Origin: Desulfomicrobium macestii
GTDB lineage: Bacteria; Desulfobacterota; Desulfovibrionia; Desulfovibrionales; Desulfomicrobiaceae
Length of the DNA: 64,000 bases
Assembly: GCF_014873765.1 (NCBI RefSeq)
Contig: NZ_JADBGG010000005.1
Span: forward strand, 62,001-126,000
Direction of reading: 5' to 3'
In this document: positions 52,797 through 60,577 of the stretch, piece by piece
Position numbering within the stretch: position 1 is the stretch's first letter
Layout: the number at the start of each line of letters is the position of its first letter
Position numbers and translations under genes: made by a program
The notes under the pieces: model-generated
Told to the model about the DNA's origin: nothing
What the model saw: only the letters and a program-made list of their open reading frames with translations
Databases searched by the model: none

Positions 52797-53998
52797 TGCA
52801 AAAAAATCCTCATCACGGCGCAGGCCATTCGGGTCTGGACGGGCCCCCTGCCGGGCATCCGGGTGGTCACCCGGGTGGACATCCCGGGGGCAAACCCGGC
52901 GGACACCCGGGCGGCATGGTCACGACCCTGGCCGACGGCACCCCGGCCTGCAAGCTCATCGCCTGGGAAGTGACCCGCTCCTGCAACCTGGCCTGCAAGC
53001 ACTGCCGGGCCGAGGCGCACCTGGAACCCTACGAGGGCGAGCTGGACACGGCCGAGGCCAAGGCGCTCATCGACACCTTTCCGCAAGTCGGCAGCCCGAT
53101 CATCATCTTCACTGGCGGCGATCCCATGATGCGCGCCGATGTCTATGAGCTCATCCGCTACGCCACCGACAAGGGCCTGCGCTGCGTCATGTCGCCCAAC
53201 GGGACGCTGATCACCCCGGAAACCGCGCAGAAGATGCGCGAGTCCGGAGTGCAGCGCTGCTCCATCTCCATCGATGGTCCCGACGCGCAAAGCCACGACG
53301 AGTTTCGCGGCGTGCAGGGCGCGTTCGACGCTTCCATGCGTGGCATCGAGTACCTGAAGGAAGCTGGCATCGAATTCCAGGTCAACACCACCGTGACCCG
53401 TGCGAACCTGAGCAGCTTCAAGAAGATCTTCGACCTTTGCGAACACATAGGCGCCGTGGCCTGGCACATCTTCCTGCTGGTGCCCACGGGCCGGGCCGCC
53501 CAGCTCGGAGCCGAGGTCATCACGGGCCAGGAATACGAGGACGTGCTCAACTGGTTCTATGATTTCCGCAAGACCACGAACATGCACTTAAAGGCCACCT
53601 GCGCCCCGCACTACTACCGCATCATGCGTCAGCGGGCCAAGGCCGAGGGCGTGCCGGTCACACCCGAAAACTTCGGCCTCGACGCCATGACCAGGGGCTG
53701 TCTCGGCGGAACCGGCTTCTGCTTCATCTCCCACGTCGGCCAGGTCCAGCCCTGCGGCTACCTGGAGCTGGACTGCGGCAACATCCGTACCACCCCGTTT
53801 CCGGAAATCTGGCGTTCATCGAAGCAATTCAAGCAGTTTCGCACCCAGGAAGATTACGAAGGCAAGTGCGGCATCTGTGAATACCACAAGGTCTGCGGCG
53901 GCTGCCGTGCCCGGGCGTACTCCATGAACGACAACTACATGGGCGAAGAACCGCTGTGCACGTACATTCCCAAACTCGCCGAACGGCGCAAAGCCTGA
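52796..53998 (+). CDS. ahbD: Fe-coproporphyrin III decarboxylase (heme synthase) AhbD, radical SAM
   Basis: 400 residues. Radical SAM motif TRSCNLACKHCRAEA, then GGDPMMRADVYELIRYA, and an auxiliary-cluster SPASM C-terminus (GCLGGTGFCFISHVGQVQPCGYLELDCG, GKCGICEYHKVCGGCRARAYS). AhbD converts two propionates of Fe-coproporphyrin III to vinyls, finishing heme b. Unusual feature: residues 21-40 are five tandem HPGG units (one KPGG) before the catalytic part, following HHGAGH. It overlaps hemB and the following gene by one base each. Confidence 0.9.
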   Translation: MQKNPHHGAGHSGLDGPPAGHPGGHPGGHPGGKPGGHPGGMVTTLADGTPACKLIAWEVTRSCNLACKHCRAEAHLEPYEGELDTAEAKALIDTFPQVGSPIIIFTGGDPMMRADVYELIRYATDKGLRCVMSPNGTLITPETAQKMRESGVQRCSISIDGPDAQSHDEFRGVQGAFDASMRGIEYLKEAGIEFQVNTTVTRANLSSFKKIFDLCEHIGAVAWHIFLLVPTGRAAQLGAEVITGQEYEDVLNWFYDFRKTTNMHLKATCAPHYYRIMRQRAKAEGVPVTPENFGLDAMTRGCLGGTGFCFISHVGQVQPCGYLELDCGNIRTTPFPEIWRSSKQFKQFRTQEDYEGKCGICEYHKVCGGCRARAYSMNDNYMGEEPLCTYIPKLAERRKA

Positions 53999-54009
53999 TG
54001 GGTGGAAGC

Positions 54010-54468
54010 ATGGATGATTTTGACAAGAAGATCCTGGACATGATCCAAACGGGCTTCCCCCTCGAAGCCCGTCCCTATGAAGAGATCGGCCTCAAGGTCG
54101 GCCTGACCGAGGCCGAGACTCTGGCCCGCGTGCGGGCGCTGACGGAAAAAGGCGTGATCCGCCGCATCGGGGCCAACTTCCAGTCCAAGAAGCTGGGCTG
54201 GCACTCGACCCTGTGCTCCGCCGCCGTGCCCGAGTACAAGCTGGACGAATTCATCGCCGAGGTGAACAAGCTCCCAGGCGTTACGCACAACTACCTGCGC
54301 CAGCACCGTCAGAACATCTGGTTCACCTTCATCGGTCCGTCCTGGGAAGATGTGCAGGAGACCCTGGCCGGAATCACCCGCAAGACGGGCATCTCCATCC
54401 TGAACCTGCCTGCGACCAAGATGTACAAGATCCAGGTCGACTTCAAGATGGGCGACAGGGAGGAATGA
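54010..54468 (+). CDS. Siroheme decarboxylase subunit, AhbA/AhbB (Lrp/AsnC-like)
   Basis: 152 residues. An AsnC-type winged helix (DFDKKILDMIQTGFPLEARPYEEIGLKVGLTEAETLARV, then GVIRRIGANFQSKKLG) is followed by a RAM-like domain with NYLRQHRQNIWFTFIG. Two such subunits form the heterodimer that decarboxylates siroheme to 12,18-didecarboxysiroheme. Only one subunit gene is here, so I leave AhbA or AhbB open; the partner must be elsewhere. ATG at 54010 follows GGTGGAAG; an in-frame ATG at 53998 overlaps the ahbD stop. The end overlaps rpe. Confidence 0.86.
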   Translation: MDDFDKKILDMIQTGFPLEARPYEEIGLKVGLTEAETLARVRALTEKGVIRRIGANFQSKKLGWHSTLCSAAVPEYKLDEFIAEVNKLPGVTHNYLRQHRQNIWFTFIGPSWEDVQETLAGITRKTGISILNLPATKMYKIQVDFKMGDREE

Positions 54469-55133
54469 TGCGCGAATTCATCCTCTCGCCGTCCCTTTTG
54501 TCCTCGGATTTCGGCGCGCTACGCTCCGAGCTGACCGCCCTTGAAGAGGCCGGCCTCAAATGGGTGCACTGGGATGTCATGGATGGGGCCTTCGTGCCGA
54601 ACATCACCTTCGGCCCTCCGGTCATCAAGCGCCTGCGCAAGACCTCCCGGCTCTTCTTCGACGTGCACCTCATGATCGAACGCCCCGAGCGCTACATCCA
54701 GGAGTTCGCCGACGCGGGCGCCGATCTGCTCTGCATCCACGCCGAAAGCACGCTGCACCTCGAGCGTACGGTCAGCGTCATCCGCGAGGCGGGCATGCAG
54801 GTCGGCCTGTCGCTGAATCCGGCCACGCCGCTGGGTGTCGTCGAGTATCTGCTGCCCCAGCTGGACATGGTGCTCATCATGAGCGTGAATCCGGGTTTCG
54901 GCGGCCAGTCCTTCATCCCGTTCTGCAAGGACAAGATCGCGACCCTGTCCGGCATGATCCGCTCTCGCGGGCTGTCGACACTGATTCAGGTCGACGGGGG
55001 CGTGACCCTGGACAATGCAAAAGAGCTCTTCGACCTTGGAGCCGACGTCCTGGTCTCCGGCTCGGCCTTCTTCGGGTTTCCCCCGTATGCCGAGCGGCAC
55101 AAGGCGTTTCAGGATGCCGTGCACGCGAAATAG
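54468..55133 (+). CDS. rpe: Ribulose-phosphate 3-epimerase
   Basis: 221 residues, TIM barrel. LSPSLLSSDFGAL, VHWDVMDGAFVPNITFGPPVI (metal-binding His and Asp), FDVHLMIERPERY, IMSVNPGFGGQSF and QVDGGVTLDNAKELFDLGADVLVSGSAFFG are diagnostic. Pentose-phosphate interconversion of ribulose-5-P and xylulose-5-P. Two ATGs are adjacent (54465 and 54468); the second has better spacing from GGGAGGA. A terminator follows the stop. Confidence 0.96.
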   Translation: MREFILSPSLLSSDFGALRSELTALEEAGLKWVHWDVMDGAFVPNITFGPPVIKRLRKTSRLFFDVHLMIERPERYIQEFADAGADLLCIHAESTLHLERTVSVIREAGMQVGLSLNPATPLGVVEYLLPQLDMVLIMSVNPGFGGQSFIPFCKDKIATLSGMIRSRGLSTLIQVDGGVTLDNAKELFDLGADVLVSGSAFFGFPPYAERHKAFQDAVHAK

Positions 55134-55164
55134 ACGGCCTGCATCGCTCCCCGTTTCCACGCAA

Positions 55165-55192
55165 CCCTCGCCACGGCGGGGGTTTTCTTTTT
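55165..55192 (+). terminator. Rho-independent terminator after rpe
   Basis: A 7-bp stem CCCTCGC/GCGGGGG (one G-U pair) with loop CACG, followed by TTTTCTTTTT. It ends the ahbC-to-rpe unit and lies between convergent rpe and crcB. Confidence 0.8.
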
Positions 55193-55214
55193 CATGCACG
55201 TGCGGGCTTTACCC

Positions 55215-55589
55215 CTAAACGATCCTGCCCAGTCCCGTGCCCAGGTAAAGGGCCGCGAACCCCACCACATTCTGCCCAGCCAGATTGAGGGCCAGCTTGA
55301 GCCACTGGCCGTCGTCAAGGATGCCGCCGCTTTCGAAGATGAAGGTCGAGAAGGTCGTGAACGCGCCCATGAAGCCGGTGAGAATCAGGATGCGGGCCTG
55401 CGCCGACAGGAGCCCCCGCTCCTCGGACAGAATCCAGACCAGCCCGAACAGGAAGCAGCCCGTGATGTTCACCGCCCAGGTGCCCCAGGGAAAGTCCCGC
55501 CCCATGACATTGTAGACCAGCCCCGAAAGCCAGTAGCGGCACAGTGTTCCACACGCCCCGGCCAGGGCGATCAAGGCAATTTTCGACAT
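55215..55589 (-). CDS. crcB: Fluoride ion channel/exporter CrcB (Fluc)
   Basis: 124 residues, four transmembrane helices. Landmarks are GACGTLCRYWLSG, PWGTWAVNITGCFLFGL and the GFMGAFTTFSTFIFE segment, with the Asn and paired Phe residues lining the fluoride pore in the family. Works as a dual-topology dimer. Start at 55589 has GAGGAAA upstream. I looked for a fluoride riboswitch in the ~150 bases before it and found no convincing match. Confidence 0.93.
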   Translation of the reverse strand: MSKIALIALAGACGTLCRYWLSGLVYNVMGRDFPWGTWAVNITGCFLFGLVWILSEERGLLSAQARILILTGFMGAFTTFSTFIFESGGILDDGQWLKLALNLAGQNVVGFAALYLGTGLGRIV

Positions 55590-55893
55590 GAGTTTTCCTC
55601 GCGGTTGATTCGCTTGTTGCATCGACGCTCCTGGACAGTCGCATGCACAAGCGGGAACGCCATGCTGATCCGCCGTGAAAAGCCCCGGCTGATCCGGAAC
55701 GCTCGGGGTTCGGCATGGCGAAGACTTCGCTTATCAAAGCCCCGGATGATTGTGGAGCGCTATCCCGCCCGGAACAATTATTTCTGCCGCAGAATCGGAT
55801 GGACATCAATGCGGGCTGTATCTCATTTCAAAACAGAGAGTTACGTCCTTGATGCGTTTTGTGCACGATTCTGATAAAGGCGCGGCAAACACC
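55590..55893. promoter_or_regulatory. Divergent intergenic region between crcB and the LytTR regulator
   Basis: 304 bases with no credible gene. It holds the palindrome GCGAAG-A-CTTCGC (55718-55730) and two AAGCCCCGG-type repeats around it (55680 and 55735), which could be operator sites for either divergent gene. No clear -35/-10 pair stands out. An ORF can be read on the minus strand here but has no conserved sequence. Confidence 0.4.
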
Positions 55894-56691
55894 ATGAGAG
55901 CCCCCATGACATCACCTATCCGCTGCCTGCTTGTCGATGACGAACCGCCCGCCCTGGACGAACTGTCCTATCTTCTGTCCGGCTTTGAGGATGTGCGGAT
56001 CGTCGGCACGGCCATGTCCGCATCGCAGGCCATGGAGGAAATCGTGCGACTGCGCCCCGAAGTGGTCTTTCAGGACATCCAGATGCCGGGCGCGACCGGC
56101 TTTCATGTTCTGGAGCGGGCGCTCAAATGCCCCGAGCCGCCGCTCTTCGTCTTTGCCACGGCCTATGACCAGTATGCCATCCGCGCTTTCGAGGAGAACG
56201 CGGTGGATTATCTGCTCAAGCCCGTCTCCCGCGAACGCCTGGCCAACTGCCTGGGGCGGCTGCGCAACCAGTTGCGCCACATGAACCCGGGCCGGGCCGC
56301 GCAGCCGAAGCTGGAAGAACTGCTGAAGGGCATGGGACTCGGCCAGCCGCTGGTGCGCATCTCCGTGGAGCATCGGGGGCGCGTGCTGCTGCTCGGGCAC
56401 GCCGATGTCGTCCTCATCCGCACGGAAGGGCGCCGCACTTTAGTGCACACGCGCGACACGCAGTATGTGCACCACGGCCCCGGCACCTTGGATCGCCTGG
56501 AGGAAAAACTCGCAGCCCTGTCCTTCTTTCGCGCCAACCGGGGCGAGCTCGTCAATCTGGCGCAGGTCAGGGATTTCGCGCCCTGGTTCAACGGCAAATA
56601 TCTTTTGACCATGCGCGATCACGCGGCCACCGAAATCACCGTCAGCAAGGCCAGGGTGCGCGATTTTCGCGACCAGCTCGGCCTTGCGTAA
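55894..56691 (+). CDS. LytTR-family response regulator (LytR/BtsR-like)
   Basis: 265 residues. Receiver domain with acidic pair DDE at 15-17 and phospho-acceptor Asp61 (EVVFQDIQMPGATGF), FATAYDQYAIRAFEENAVDYLLKPV closing it; a LytTR DNA-binding domain from ~150 (VEHRGRVLLLGHADVVLIRTEGR..., FFRANRGELVNLAQVRDFAPWFNGKYLLTM). Pairs with the sensor 9 bases downstream. In-frame ATGs at 55894 and 55906; the first was used. Gene order (regulator, LytS-type sensor, CstA-type transporter) suggests control of the transporter. Confidence 0.88.
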   Translation: MRAPMTSPIRCLLVDDEPPALDELSYLLSGFEDVRIVGTAMSASQAMEEIVRLRPEVVFQDIQMPGATGFHVLERALKCPEPPLFVFATAYDQYAIRAFEENAVDYLLKPVSRERLANCLGRLRNQLRHMNPGRAAQPKLEELLKGMGLGQPLVRISVEHRGRVLLLGHADVVLIRTEGRRTLVHTRDTQYVHHGPGTLDRLEEKLAALSFFRANRGELVNLAQVRDFAPWFNGKYLLTMRDHAATEITVSKARVRDFRDQLGLA

Positions 56692-56700
56692 AGGATAACC

Positions 56701-58407
56701 ATGAATTCCGACGCCCTCATCCTGGCCCTGGCCGAACGCCTCGGCCTCATCGTGGCCGGAGCCTTCCTGCTCCTGACCATCACCCCCATCCACAAGATGC
56801 GTCTGCGCCAGGGCCCCTCGTGGCGTTCGACGCTGCTGCAGATCCTCTTCTTCGGCGCGGCAGGAATCCTGGGCACCTACGGAGGCAACCTCGTCTCCCA
56901 GTCCGTGGCCAATCTTCGGGCCATGGCCGTGATCACGGGCGGCCTCTTCGGCGGCCCCGTGGTCGGCATCGCTTCCGGACTGATTGCCGGAGGGCACCGC
57001 ATCCTCATCGATATCGGCGGATTCAGCGCCGTGCCGTGCGGCCTGTCGACCATGATCGAAGGCGCGGCCGCCGGGCTGCTGACCCTCTATCTCAAGGAAC
57101 GCAGCGTGGACTGGCGCTGGGCGGCCGGACTGGCCCTGGGCGGCGAGACGCTGCACATGGGCATGGTCCTGGCCCTGTCCCACTCCTTTGCGGAAGCAGT
57201 GGAACTGGTGCGCATCATCGCCGCGCCCATGATCATCCTGAACACCCTGGGCGCGGCCACCTTCGTACAGGTCATCAACGTGGTCTTCCGCTACCGGGCC
57301 AGGCAGGATTCGGTCCAGGCCCAGGAAATCCTCGACATCGCCAACTCCACGGTCAGTCACTTGCGCTCCGGGCTGACCCCCGAGAGCGCCCTGGCCACGG
57401 CGCGCATCATCCACAGCCGGGTCGCGGTCGGCGCCGTGGCCATCACCGACGAAACCAACGTCCTGGCCCACATCGGCGTCGGCGACGACCATCACCTGGC
57501 CGGACGGCCCATCGTCACCGAGGCTACCCGGACCGTGCTCGAGACCGGGCAGCCCATGTTTCTGAGCGCAAAGGAGGGCATCGGCTGCGGACACCCGAAC
57601 TGTCCCTTTGCCTCGGCCATCATCGTGCCCCTGACCAAGGGCGGAAGCGTCGCCGGGACGCTCAAATTCTATGGCACGGCCAACAAATCCCTCGACCTGC
57701 TGCTCTTCGAGCTGGGCAAGGGGCTTGGCAACCTCTTTTCCACCCAGCTCGAACTGGAAAACATCCAGATCACCGAACGCATGCTCGCCCATGCCGAAAT
57801 CCGGCGCCTGCAGGCCCAGATCAATCCCCACTTCCTGTTCAACTCCCTGAACACCATCACCTCCTTTTGCCGCACCAGTCCCGAAAAGGCCCGCAGCCTG
57901 CTCCAGGACCTGTCCAGCTATCTGCGCAAGAGCCTGGAGGCCAGCCGGGGATTCGTGCCCCTGTCCGAGGAACTGGACCAGATCCGCTGCTATCTGGCCA
58001 TCGAACAGGCCCGCTTCGGTGAGCGCATTCGGATCGACTTCGACGTGCAGGAAGGATGCGAATCCTGGCCCATCCCGCCGCTGATCATTCAGCCCCTGGT
58101 CGAAAACAGCGTGCGTCACGGCATTCTGGCCCACGAAAACGGCGGCGAGATCCGCGTGCAGGTGCGCAAGGAAGGCGCGTGCCTGCATGTGGAGGTCAAG
58201 GATGACGGGGTAGGGATGGATCAGTCCCAGGTGAACCGGCTGTTCGCCAAGACCAGGCTGGATTCCCGGTCGGGCGGAATCGGCGTGCGCAACTGCTTCC
58301 AGCGGCTGGAACAGATCTTCGGCCCGTCCTATCTCCCGCAGGTCGTCAGTGCGCCCGGCCAGGGCACCTGCATCGACTTCATGCTGCCCATGCCGGCCCG
58401 GGTCTAG
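56701..58407 (+). CDS. LytS/BtsS-type sensor histidine kinase
   Basis: 568 residues. An N-terminal 5TM-LYT membrane domain of ~6 helices (1-200; TYGGNLVSQSVANLRAMAVITGGLFGG, GGFSAVPCGLSTMIEG) is followed by a GAF-type domain (~215-350) with a GCGHPNCPFASAIIVPL cysteine-containing segment, then the kinase with His377 in LQAQINPHFLFNSLNTI and an HATPase (QPLVENSVRHGI, GGIGVRNCFQRLE). The family includes BtsS, a pyruvate sensor in E. coli. The ligand here is not proven. Confidence 0.88.
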   Translation: MNSDALILALAERLGLIVAGAFLLLTITPIHKMRLRQGPSWRSTLLQILFFGAAGILGTYGGNLVSQSVANLRAMAVITGGLFGGPVVGIASGLIAGGHRILIDIGGFSAVPCGLSTMIEGAAAGLLTLYLKERSVDWRWAAGLALGGETLHMGMVLALSHSFAEAVELVRIIAAPMIILNTLGAATFVQVINVVFRYRARQDSVQAQEILDIANSTVSHLRSGLTPESALATARIIHSRVAVGAVAITDETNVLAHIGVGDDHHLAGRPIVTEATRTVLETGQPMFLSAKEGIGCGHPNCPFASAIIVPLTKGGSVAGTLKFYGTANKSLDLLLFELGKGLGNLFSTQLELENIQITERMLAHAEIRRLQAQINPHFLFNSLNTITSFCRTSPEKARSLLQDLSSYLRKSLEASRGFVPLSEELDQIRCYLAIEQARFGERIRIDFDVQEGCESWPIPPLIIQPLVENSVRHGILAHENGGEIRVQVRKEGACLHVEVKDDGVGMDQSQVNRLFAKTRLDSRSGGIGVRNCFQRLEQIFGPSYLPQVVSAPGQGTCIDFMLPMPARV

Positions 58408-58579
58408 CTCCCGTTTCTTCATCGGCGCCGACAATTCCGATCACGAACAAGACGTTTCGGCTCTCCTGGCGAACGCTTCAGGCGCTGAAAAAGACATTTT
58501 AAACGAGACTTCTTGTCCCCTTGCATCCTGTTGGCCTAAAGCGCGTCATATCCGCCGAGTTCGACCCGGCAAACCATCC

Positions 58580-58599
58580 CGGTCATGGCAGCATGACCG
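58580..58599. repeat. Inverted repeat in the cstA leader
   Basis: CGGTCATG-GCAG-CATGACCG, an 8-bp perfect stem with a 4-base loop, 53 bases before the TTG start of the transporter gene. The 245-base interval 58408-58652 otherwise shows no gene and no confident promoter; LytTR-type direct repeats were looked for without success. No T-tract follows, so operator or RNA hairpin are both open. Confidence 0.55.
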
Positions 58600-58652
58600 A
58601 AAGTTGATTTGAAGAGATCTGGCGCAACCAACTTTTTTCCAAGGAGGGACAC

Positions 58653-60113
58653 TTGTTTTACTTCTTCTTCGCCGTCGCGGCGCTTATCACCGGCTATTTC
58701 GTTTACGGCAAGATCGTCGAATCCAGTTTCGGCGTCGACAGCTGCAAGGCCACCCCGGCCTGCCGACTCGCGGACGGAGTCGACTATGTCAAAATGAACC
58801 CAAAAACCATCTACATGGTGCAGCTCCTGAACATCGCGGGACTCGGGCCCATTTTCGGCCCCATACTTGGCGCCCTCTACGGCCCGGCCGCACTGGTCTG
58901 GATCGTGCTCGGCAGCATCTTCGCAGGCGCGGTGCACGACTACTTCTCCGGCATGATGTCCGTACGCTATGACGGCAAATCCATCCCCGACGCCGTGGGT
59001 CACAACCTCGGCAACTTCGCCAAACAGTTCATGAACGTCTTCTCCGTCATCCTGCTGCTCCTGGTCGGCGTGGTCTTCATCCTCGGACCGGCCAAGCTGC
59101 TGGCGGTCAAAATCGGCTTCAACCTGGACAAAAACGTGGCCGTCGTGGTCTGGACCGGCATCATCTTCGCCTACTACTTCCTGGCCACCATCCTGCCCGT
59201 GGACAAGATCATCGGCCGTCTCTATCCGCTCTTCACCGCCTGCCTGCTGATCATGGCCTTCGGCCTCTCGGCCATGCTCATCGTGGACGGCTACACCTTC
59301 TTCCCCAACGGCGTGGGCCTGGCCAACGTGCATCCCAAGGGCCTGCCCATCTGGCCGCTGATGTTCATCACCATCGCCTGCGGAGCCATCTCCGGTTTCC
59401 ATGCCACGCAGTCGCCCATGATGGCCCGCTGCATCCCCGATGAAAAATGCGGCCGCCCCATCTTCTACGGCGCCATGATCGGCGAGGGCATCATCGCTCT
59501 GGTCTGGGCCACCCTGGGCATGACCTTCTACCAGACCCCCGAAGCCCTGCAGGCCACCCTGGCCAGCGGCGGCCCCGCAGCAGTGGTCGACCAGGTCGCC
59601 ACCACGCTGATGGGACCCATCGGCGGTTTCCTGGCCATCATCGGCGTCATCATCCTGCCCATCTCCTCCGGTGACACGGCCTTCCGCGCCGCGCGCCTGA
59701 TCATCGCCGACTTCAGCAAGGTCGAGCAGAAGTCCGTCATCAAGCGCCTCATGATCGCCGTGCCGCTGTTCGTGATCGGCTTCATCATCACCAAGACGGA
59801 ATTCAACGTCATCTGGCGCTACTTCGGCTTCGCCAACCAGACCCTCGCCACCATCGTGCTCTGGGCCTCGGCCATGTACCTGGTCCGTCACGGCAAGGCA
59901 CACTGGATCGCCAGCGTCCCCGCGACCTTCATGACAGCGGTCTGCTCCACCTACCTCTGCGTGGCCCCGGAATTTCCGCTGCACCTGAGCTCCGACTACG
60001 GCTATCCCATCGGCATCGCCGTGGCCGCGGCCTGCTTCGTCTGGTTCATGCTCGCGGCGCGCAACACGCCCATTGAAGAAAACCCCGTCGACTCACCCGG
60101 AGTCATCGGCTGA
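58653..60113 (+). CDS. cstA: CstA-family (carbon starvation/BtsT-like) transporter
   Basis: 486 residues, about 14 hydrophobic helices. KTIYMVQLLNIAGLGPIFGPILGALYGP, GSIFAGAVHDYFSGMMSVRYDGKSIPD, GAISGFHATQSPMMARC and ILPISSGDTAFRAARLIIAD are conserved in CstA and BtsT. E. coli CstA/BtsT take up pyruvate or peptides. It starts with TTG, preceded by an ideal AAGGAGGG at 4-5 bases. Shorter than E. coli CstA (~700) and matches the compact type of anaerobes. Downstream of a BtsSR-like pair. Confidence 0.92.
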   Translation: MFYFFFAVAALITGYFVYGKIVESSFGVDSCKATPACRLADGVDYVKMNPKTIYMVQLLNIAGLGPIFGPILGALYGPAALVWIVLGSIFAGAVHDYFSGMMSVRYDGKSIPDAVGHNLGNFAKQFMNVFSVILLLLVGVVFILGPAKLLAVKIGFNLDKNVAVVVWTGIIFAYYFLATILPVDKIIGRLYPLFTACLLIMAFGLSAMLIVDGYTFFPNGVGLANVHPKGLPIWPLMFITIACGAISGFHATQSPMMARCIPDEKCGRPIFYGAMIGEGIIALVWATLGMTFYQTPEALQATLASGGPAAVVDQVATTLMGPIGGFLAIIGVIILPISSGDTAFRAARLIIADFSKVEQKSVIKRLMIAVPLFVIGFIITKTEFNVIWRYFGFANQTLATIVLWASAMYLVRHGKAHWIASVPATFMTAVCSTYLCVAPEFPLHLSSDYGYPIGIAVAAACFVWFMLAARNTPIEENPVDSPGVIG

Positions 60114-60133
60114 CCTGATCAAGCATAAGACAT

Positions 60134-60164
60134 GAAAAAAGGGAGCTCACGGCTCCCTTTTTTC
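60134..60164 (+). terminator. Rho-independent terminator after cstA
   Basis: GGGAGC/GCTCCC with a 5-base loop, extended by an A-run before and T-run after (AAAAAA/TTTTTT), usable on both strands. Confidence 0.9.
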
Positions 60165-60577
60165 ATTCTTCTCCAAAGACCAACCGAGCCAAAAGCCTTC
60201 GCCAGACTTGAACCTGTCTCCCGGTCGCCCTCCAGGACATCCTTCCAGACAGGCCTCGAACATCCAGCGCCAGAACTTCCACACTTTGTCCACATCCGCA
60301 TCTGTCATGCGAGAAATGGATAGTTCCTGCTTTTATTGACATCATTCGCATAAAGAATGTAACAAAAAAATTTACATCTGCTTTTTTATTGATCCGCTAG
60401 CTACACTTCCCTTAAAAAAACATCTCGAATTCATCGACATGATAAAACGTCAATCAGCTTTCCAGACATTTCACTGGATATGAAGTTACAACAGCAAATA
60501 CTGATTAAAATCATTCATCAATGAGACATGAGGCACACAAACATCCTGTAAATTCGACATAATGACGAGACATCCGT
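60165..60577. promoter_or_regulatory. AT-rich regulatory region upstream of the sucrose operon, with GACAT repeats
   Basis: 413 bases without a gene, clearly more AT-rich than the surroundings from about 60330 on. TTGACA (60336-60341) with TGTAAC (60358-60363) is a possible promoter. The pentamer GACAT occurs six times on the plus strand, at 60338, 60436, 60465, 60525, 60556 and 60569. No terminator or riboswitch seen. Confidence 0.45.

Noticed and set aside
55590-55760. Fluoride riboswitch upstream of crcB
   Set aside because: Expected because crcB is often controlled this way, but I could not match the conserved pseudoknot sequence on the minus strand.
58349-58612. 87-codon frame spanning the end of the sensor kinase gene and the cstA leader
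   Set aside because: Starts inside the kinase gene in another frame, no ribosome-binding site, and ends over the inverted repeat.
60132-60323. 63-codon frame after cstA
   Set aside because: It begins inside the cstA terminator hairpin and has no conserved features.
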